64,000 bases of DNA, taken from positions 16,025,524 through 16,089,523 of the forward strand of contig JAOWCC010001501.1 in NCBI GenBank assembly GCA_030867875.1, given 5' to 3'. The notes beneath the pieces were generated by a model that had not been told where the DNA came from, searched no databases, and saw only the letters and a list, made by a program, of their open reading frames with translations. The stretch's first letter is position 1. Each line of letters starts with the position of its first letter. Source of the DNA: Actinernus sp. WN-2022 (Eukaryota > Cnidaria > Anthozoa > Actiniaria > Actinernidae). Below are positions 59,319 to 64,000 of the stretch, piece by piece. The translations under genes were made by a program, and so were the position numbers.

Positions 59319-59856
59319 AGAAATACTCGAGATATTCGGTGAGGATGTAACAGGCCCACCAACCAACCTAGACGTCACATCAGACAATCGTGAATCACTT
59401 TCGATCTTAGCCGCAACAGGCGTAACGAAAGAATACTTAGGTAAGAACTTTTCTCTAGGAGACATCTCTAGACTTCCTGAGAAAGAAGTAGACAAGTTGC
59501 ATAGGAGGTATCAGGCCGTTCTAGCTAAGCAAGTAACGAAAGGCTTAGTCGACGGTGTGACACGTCTAGCTACCCGCCTAGTTGCCTACCTAGTACCAAT
59601 AGATTCTCAAGAAGCCCTGATCAAGGACCTACAAGAAGACCCTCTAGTCCGCAACGAAATCAGTGCTGCGACTGGCCTACTATCGCTCAAAGCCGGTCGC
59701 CTTGTAGCTCTAGCTAGCGTCCTATTCCACATATCTGGTCACGTAGTCATTCCTGGTACAACTGTTGAACCTTCACATATACCTACTATATCGAAGCAAG
59801 ATGGAAGGACAGACGGATCAGATAACTGCGAATCCTCCGACGACTGCACCAACTAA
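59311..59856 (+). CDS. 181-aa helical protein, unknown
   Basis: It begins inside the end of the ATPase gene (8-bp overlap). An acidic N-terminus is followed by helical segments, including LVDGVTRLATRLVAYLVP and a moderately hydrophobic stretch near residues 125-150; the tail is Asp/Ser/Cys-rich. No family recognised. Its place between ATPase and small membrane proteins suggests a virion part or assembly factor. Confidence 0.75.
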   Translation: MDKEILEIFGEDVTGPPTNLDVTSDNRESLSILAATGVTKEYLGKNFSLGDISRLPEKEVDKLHRRYQAVLAKQVTKGLVDGVTRLATRLVAYLVPIDSQEALIKDLQEDPLVRNEISAATGLLSLKAGRLVALASVLFHISGHVVIPGTTVEPSHIPTISKQDGRTDGSDNCESSDDCTN

Positions 59857-60151
59857 GATAAAAAACCCAAAGCGCGTCGCAGCTGGAAAAGCACTAGCGT
59901 TAAGCAACAAACTCGCTAAAGAAGCTCAAAAGAGAGAGTTGATGCGCGAAAGCGAATCATGTAAAGAAGTCGACGTAGAGAAAGGTCGGTTCGAAAGCCT
60001 GACTATCCTCGCAGTCATTGGTACTGGCGCTACATTGTTTGGCACGTACTTTGCGTACAAGAAGTATGTAGATGGTAATAAGCGTGTTGCCACCGTTAGC
60101 ACGACACAACCTGCAGCTCCGGCAAAGCCAACGGCACTAGACATGGAGTAA
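59801..60151 (+). CDS. 116-aa single-pass membrane protein
   Basis: Start MEGQTDQITA, preceded by a TTGAAC...CTACTATAT promoter motif 36 nt upstream, so the longer in-frame start is unlikely. The N-terminal half is basic and Ala-rich, then one membrane segment (SLTILAVIGTGATLFGTYFA, about residues 64-84) and a Pro/Ala-rich tail. It overlaps the preceding gene by 56 bp in another frame. Confidence 0.7.
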   Translation: MEGQTDQITANPPTTAPTKIKNPKRVAAGKALALSNKLAKEAQKRELMRESESCKEVDVEKGRFESLTILAVIGTGATLFGTYFAYKKYVDGNKRVATVSTTQPAAPAKPTALDME

Positions 60152-60188
60152 CACTTAAAGACTCGAGATCATAGTAGTATATATCTAG

Positions 60189-60413
60189 ATGGAGAAGGAA
60201 TTGACGAAGACGGCAACCGATGCAGTCAAAATCGTTGGACTCGCTGCTGGTATTGGGTGGATCGTAAAAAAGACTACCAAGGAATCTATGCTTAGCGATC
60301 CTTCTTCTTCCATAGTGAATTACGCAAAGTGGACTGCCGTGATAGTTGGTAGCTTATACGCAAAGGAATATCTTGAGAAACAACTTGAGAAAGAAAGAAA
60401 AGCCCAAACCTAA
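60189..60413 (+). CDS. 74-aa small membrane protein
   Basis: Two short hydrophobic stretches (IVGLAAGIGWIV and WTAVIVGSLYA) and a charged C-terminus (EKQLEKERK). ATG follows GTAGTATATATCTAG. No known family; small membrane proteins of this sort sit in the structural cluster. Confidence 0.6.
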   Translation: MEKELTKTATDAVKIVGLAAGIGWIVKKTTKESMLSDPSSSIVNYAKWTAVIVGSLYAKEYLEKQLEKERKAQT

Positions 60414-60441
60414 ATCTTGAGAAACAAAAGATCATACCATA

Positions 60442-60870
60442 ATGGCGACAGCAATTGGAATGGCCTTTCTCGGGGCTATATTGAATGCAACGGCATTTAC
60501 TGGTGGTGGCATACTAGCTAGAATGCTTGGAAAGGCTGATGATGTAGATGCAGAACGAGAGAGACACGATAGGGCCATCGAAAAACTAGACCGCGCAATG
60601 GCAGCGTATAGAATCAAACGTCAAAGCTTATATGACTATGCACAAGAGCAGGAAGGTCTTGAACGCAAAGCACACAACGATCAAAGAGATACCAACGAAG
60701 CCTTAGTGCGATCCGATAAGTTACGTAAGGAGCTAAAACGGCTCAAAGAGATGAAAGAACCCCGCTTATCTGACTACTACAAACCCTCAAACAATCAGAA
60801 GACTGGTGAGTTGCTCTACGTTGGTGGTGGAATGCTAGGTGTTGGATACGCTATTAGTAAATGGATATAG
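60442..60870 (+). CDS. 142-aa coiled-coil protein with terminal membrane segments
   Basis: A hydrophobic N-terminus (GMAFLGAILNATAF), then a long charged helix (about residues 35-110, rich in Glu/Arg/Lys), and a Gly-rich hydrophobic end (YVGGGMLGVGYAI). Both ends may meet a membrane. No family recognised. It is the last of the rightward cluster before the repeat and hairpin. Confidence 0.7.
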   Translation: MATAIGMAFLGAILNATAFTGGGILARMLGKADDVDAERERHDRAIEKLDRAMAAYRIKRQSLYDYAQEQEGLERKAHNDQRDTNEALVRSDKLRKELKRLKEMKEPRLSDYYKPSNNQKTGELLYVGGGMLGVGYAISKWI

Positions 60871-60879
60871 ATACTACTA

Positions 60880-61064
60880 CTAGCTACTAGTAAGTTACCT
60901 AAGCTACTAGTAAGTTACCTAAGCTACTAGTAAGTTACCCTAAGCTACTGGTGAGTTGCCCTAAGCTACTAGTAAGTTACCCTAAGCTACTGGTGAGTTG
61001 CCCTAAGCTACTAGTAAGCTACTAGTAAGTTACCTAAGCTACTAGTAAGCTACTTAAGCTACTA
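60880..61064. repeat. Short tandem repeat of CTACTAGTAAGTTACC-type units
   Basis: About nine units of 16-21 bp built from GCTACTAGTAAGTTACC or the longer CCCTAA form. It separates the structural cluster from the hairpin and integrase. The many CTAG steps give small palindromes. Confidence 0.9.
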
Positions 61065-61126
61065 CTAAAAAAAAAAAGGAAGAATGAAGAGGGTCACGCA
61101 ACGACTTTCTTTATTCTTCCTTTTTT
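61065..61126. terminator. Second A/T-flanked hairpin, reverse copy of the one at 52246
   Basis: GAAGAATGAAGAGGGTCACG is the reverse complement of the 3' arm and loop of the first hairpin, with the A and T runs kept. It precedes the integrase start by about 33 bp, after a tandem repeat. Confidence 0.6.
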
Positions 61127-61158
61127 TTCATCTGTTGAAGGTTAGAATGTATAGATGT
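61127..61158 (+). promoter_or_regulatory. TTGAA...TATA-type promoter of integrase
   Basis: TGTTGAAGG followed by ATGTATAGATGTATG, with the TTGAA core 27 nt before the chosen ATG at 61159. Confidence 0.6.
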
Positions 61159-62190
61159 ATGATGGATTCTAAACTTGCGAATATCTTCTATGGGCCTATG
61201 GGCTATTGGAAAGGTCACACTGCAATTGGCAAGCTATCGGTAGCAGCGAAAGCATCAGAAGACGTGGCTAGGAGTTGGTTGGAAAAGCAATCTATGTGGC
61301 AAATATATCTACCACCACCAAAACACATTCCACGACCACATTGGACTGTATCGAAACCAAATGAAGTCCACCAAGCCGATTTGATATTTCTACCACACGA
61401 TCGTCCTGGACGTGGAAGGAAACTATATAAGTATGCATTAGTGGTAATCGATGTAGCTTCTCGATACAAAGAAGCCGAACCTTTGGCATCTAAAGATAGT
61501 GGTGAAGTTTCTGCGGCATTCGAACGAATCTATAAACGTAGTCCACTCGAATGGCCAAAGACGTTGCAAGTAGATCCTGGTAGAGAATTCATGGGACGTA
61601 TGTCTGAAACTCTAGAACTACATGGTACGAAAGTTCAACGAGGTGAGGCTGGTAATCATAGAGCGCAAAGTTTTGTTGAAAGAGCAAATAGGACTCTAGC
61701 TGAGAGATTGTTTGGGTATCAATATGCACAAGAGATGGTGCTTACTTCGGAAGGATCAGATGAGCGTAGTAGAGAATGGGTAATTCGTTTACCAATGGTT
61801 ATCAAAGCCATGAACAGTGAGGTGACTCGGTTGACTGGTAAAGAGCCTTCGAATTCTGTAGTGGCGCAACAAGTAGATCTGAAGACTCCTACATATTCGC
61901 GCACGGTTGGATTGAGAGAAGAGCGTCTACCATTCGACGTTCTAGTTCGATATCTTTATGCACCAGGAGAATTGGAAGGAGGTGAAAAACGTAGAGCTAC
62001 TGATCCTGTGTGGAGTTTGCAAATATACACCATTTCACGAAGTGTAGTATCTTCGGGACAGCCTGTGCTGTACTACCTTGCGAAGGAGAAGGATGCACCC
62101 AAACGTGGATTCGTTCGTGAAGAGCTACAAGTCGTTCCTAGGGATACAGAACTACCACCAAAAGGAATTCTGTTTGTACCTAGACGCTAA
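61159..62190 (+). CDS. Retrovirus-type integrase (RVE, DDE)
   Basis: 343 aa from MMDSKLANIF; upstream ATGs lie in the promoter and hairpin. The catalytic core has Asp74 (HQADLIFLP), Asp139 (LQVDPGREF) and Glu174 (SFVERANRTL), with 34 residues between the last two. The YALVVIDVASRYKEA strand and NHRAQ before the Glu are typical of Polinton integrases. The C-terminal 100 residues look beta-rich and could bind DNA. Known: this enzyme joins the linear element to host DNA and makes short target duplications. Its stop overlaps that of the polymerase gene. Confidence 0.95.
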   Translation: MMDSKLANIFYGPMGYWKGHTAIGKLSVAAKASEDVARSWLEKQSMWQIYLPPPKHIPRPHWTVSKPNEVHQADLIFLPHDRPGRGRKLYKYALVVIDVASRYKEAEPLASKDSGEVSAAFERIYKRSPLEWPKTLQVDPGREFMGRMSETLELHGTKVQRGEAGNHRAQSFVERANRTLAERLFGYQYAQEMVLTSEGSDERSREWVIRLPMVIKAMNSEVTRLTGKEPSNSVVAQQVDLKTPTYSRTVGLREERLPFDVLVRYLYAPGELEGGEKRRATDPVWSLQIYTISRSVVSSGQPVLYYLAKEKDAPKRGFVREELQVVPRDTELPPKGILFVPRR

Positions 62191-64000
62191 ACAGCGTACT
62201 CTATTGGCTCGGTGTGGATTCCATCGGGAAGAACGCGTCTTTTGTCGTAGTAAGCCGATAGCCCAAGCTTCCGTTGTTCGTAGGTTGCTATGCCTTCTGG
62301 CGATAGTCGGAAGCCTCGGTTTTCCGCCATGTCGATACTACCCTGGAGGGCTGCTTTGAATCGTTCCCACGAAATGTCGTTGTGCCGTCTAGACATACCT
62401 TTAGCGGAATACTTCTTGCTGCCACCTGTATCGACGTAGTAGGCTTTCGAGCATAGGGCAATGGCGCGCTGTCCTTCGAATTCGAGTTTGAAGAGTCCTG
62501 GTGTACGACTGCTCCATTCGTCCCAAGCTAGCCATTCATTCCTTTCGGCTTCGAAATCTTCTCGCAGTTCCGGTCTTACAACCTCATCGAGGCTATTTCC
62601 CGAGATGGCAATGTAGGCACTGTCTGTGTCCATCTGTATATATTCGAAATCATTGCGATCGATGTACTTGTCGATGAAGTCATAGTAGAACTCAAGCATA
62701 CGCAGCTTTGCGAGCTGGTACACAGCGATACCTACTTGGAAAGGCCGTTTGATTCGGATCTGGTCTTTCCTACTCTCGAGTTCGTATGCATCACCAATCT
62801 CTTCCAGGTCTTCGAACCAAACACTTCGCAATGCTTTGTCCACAACCTTCTCATCTTTTGTATAGGTGACCTTTGTTTGGCGTCCCAAGTCTTCGAGCAA
62901 CTTTCCATAGGCGCTGTTTCCTAGCAGCTTGAACACATCTGCCAGCAAAGCCTCACCTTTATCTTCATCTCCCATACGACGTGCCTCAGTGACTTGGTCC
63001 ACGAACCATCCGAAGATTTCTTTGGGTTCGTAGTCTATCGTGCGGTAGACAGCAGTGATCACTGCGCCATGATCTACATACCAAAGTAGAAGAGGAGCAT
63101 AGAGTAGCAACTTCTTTCCAGAGAGACTCCCAACTAGCTTCTTTTCCTCGCTGAGCTTTCTACCTGTCTTTGTGAGGTAGGCCAACATTTCTGGAGGGAT
63201 TGCTTCTTTGGGGATTTTCTTGTTGTAGAAGAAGGGTGGCATCTCCTCAAATTCCTTCCACAATTTCTTTGGTATCTCGATGTCTACTTCTGCATATCCA
63301 AACCACGTTCCACCAAGTAGACATTCAACGAATCCTTCAGTGGCTGGACCTGGATCGTCATAGTGCACAACCTTTTCTTTTCCACAAGGCATTTCGAATT
63401 CCATGGTAGAAAGATATAGGGCGTTGGCATCGTATCCAAGAATCTTACGACAAGTCTTAGTTCCTCCCTGATGACTACGAATCTTAGTCACTCCTGCTTC
63501 GTGGAGTCTGGTGAACACTATGCTTGGACCTCCCACGACAGCGTCTTTCAGCATGCGGTAGGCTTCCTTACTTGGAGCGTACATCTCAGCTCCCCTTTCT
63601 ACACTACCTCGAAGTAGGAACTGTAGTGAGACTCCTGGAATGGACACTGCGTCTTTCAGCATGTCTACTCCTTTCTCGTGATAGAAATCTCGCATCTTTT
63701 CGAGTGCCTCTAGGAATGGAACTACATCTAGGTCGTTGTAGTATCGTAGCCAGTCTGCAAAGGTTTCCATTCCTTTGTCGAGAAAGGTGCACTCACAGTC
63801 TTCGAACTCTGACATAGATAGTAGATGTTCTCTTTTCAACTTCGAACCCCACTCTGGATAGTCTGGTAATCCAATGTGATCCAACTTGTCTGGAGAATCG
63901 AACCACTCATATGGGAAGAAACTCTTTTGCGATTCGCATCCATATGCCTTGATCCAACGTTCATAAGAAGTTCCAGGTCCAAGGTAGTTGATCACATCAA
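62187..64000 (-). CDS. Protein-primed family B DNA polymerase, C-terminal part
   Basis: About 600 residues are visible, and the frame is open to the window edge, so the N-terminal half is outside. Counting from the Met at 63995, YNDLD (86-90) is the Exo III motif, YDANALYLS (188-196) is Pol A, KLLGNSAYG (356-364) is Pol B, DTDS (456-459) is Pol C, and SKAYY is the later KxY motif. The layout matches DNA_pol_B_2 enzymes of Polintons, adenoviruses and phi29-like phages, which copy linear DNA from a protein primer. All catalytic residues in view are present. It ends tail to tail with the integrase gene. Confidence 0.96.
   Translation of the reverse strand, partial: DVINYLGPGTSYERWIKAYGCESQKSFFPYEWFDSPDKLDHIGLPDYPEWGSKLKREHLLSMSEFEDCECTFLDKGMETFADWLRYYNDLDVVPFLEALEKMRDFYHEKGVDMLKDAVSIPGVSLQFLLRGSVERGAEMYAPSKEAYRMLKDAVVGGPSIVFTRLHEAGVTKIRSHQGGTKTCRKILGYDANALYLSTMEFEMPCGKEKVVHYDDPGPATEGFVECLLGGTWFGYAEVDIEIPKKLWKEFEEMPPFFYNKKIPKEAIPPEMLAYLTKTGRKLSEEKKLVGSLSGKKLLLYAPLLLWYVDHGAVITAVYRTIDYEPKEIFGWFVDQVTEARRMGDEDKGEALLADVFKLLGNSAYGKLLEDLGRQTKVTYTKDEKVVDKALRSVWFEDLEEIGDAYELESRKDQIRIKRPFQVGIAVYQLAKLRMLEFYYDFIDKYIDRNDFEYIQMDTDSAYIAISGNSLDEVVRPELREDFEAERNEWLAWDEWSSRTPGLFKLEFEGQRAIALCSKAYYVDTGGSKKYSAKGMSRRHNDISWERFKAALQGSIDMAENRGFRLSPEGIATYEQRKLGLSAYYDKRRVLPDGIHTEPIEYAV

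Larger units (their letters stand above)
51371..64000. mobile_element. Integrated virus-like Polinton/Maverick-type element, right end outside window
   Basis: Fourteen tightly packed open frames include a protein-primed family B DNA polymerase, a retrovirus-type integrase, a FtsK/HerA-like packaging ATPase and capsid candidates, the diagnostic set of Polintons and related adintoviruses. Gene spacing is often below 50 bp or negative, introns are absent, and host repeats disappear. The left limit is set at the outer end of the palindrome at 51371, but it could be nearer 51604. The right end and the polymerase N-terminus lie beyond the window. Unusual for the group: a TFIIB-like gene, a shared promoter motif, and no adenain-like maturation protease that I can recognise. 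All visible frames are intact. Confidence 0.9.

Noticed and set aside
60880..61064. CRISPR-like array
   Set aside because: Units of 16-21 bp lie head to tail without unique spacers; a simple tandem repeat.

Overview
The window looks like repeat-rich DNA of an invertebrate animal. An anthozoan cnidarian is my best guess, from the intron-rich laccase-like gene, the tRNA-derived SINE type and the mix of CR1-like LINEs, MITEs and a Polinton; the species cannot be read from the sequence. Host genes cover little of the first 51 kb, and most of that part is transposon debris. From about 51.4 kb the character changes sharply. The last 12.6 kb are densely coding, almost free of host repeats, and form an integrated virus-like Polinton/Maverick-type element that runs off the right edge.

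Host part (1-51.4 kb). The main gene is a secreted laccase-like multicopper oxidase on the minus strand. I assembled ten exons from 38099 down to 10200. Every splice phase joins, giving 683 codons that start with a signal peptide and carry all four copper-ligand motifs; the last exon was not found. Intron 1 (13.5 kb) contains a nested transposon stack at 28997-34408, an old RT fragment and a second copy of the gene's own 5' flank, which was later split by a LINE. Upstream on the same strand lie an intronless F-box/PP2-like gene (41470-42243) and two exons of an unrecognised gene (48257-50301). Much of the rest is MITEs, foldback elements, SINEs and minisatellites, including a 1.14 kb foldback (42391-43530) built from opposed arrays of a 14-bp unit and flanked by a perfect 6-bp target duplication.

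Viral part (51.4-64 kb). A 233-bp near-perfect palindrome marks the probable left edge. Then come, in order: a Cys-rich protein (+), a TFIIB-like transcription factor (+), a membrane protein (-), a candidate minor capsid protein (-), a 554-aa protein with Lys-Ala repeats and a tail anchor (+), a 358-aa membrane protein (-), a candidate double-jelly-roll major capsid protein (+), a packaging ATPase (+), four small mostly membrane proteins (+), a retrovirus-type integrase (+) and a protein-primed family B DNA polymerase (-, cut by the window end). All visible frames are open, so the copy looks recent or constrained.

The genes fit one programme: polymerase and integrase for copying and insertion, capsid proteins plus ATPase for a particle, and a TFIIB-like factor that may recognise the element's own promoters. 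A TTGAA core followed by a TATA-like stretch recurs 27-42 nt before at least eight start codons. Two related A/T-flanked hairpins in opposite orientation lie just before the TFIIB-like and integrase genes and may act as transcript-end signals. This combination is the most interesting system in the window.
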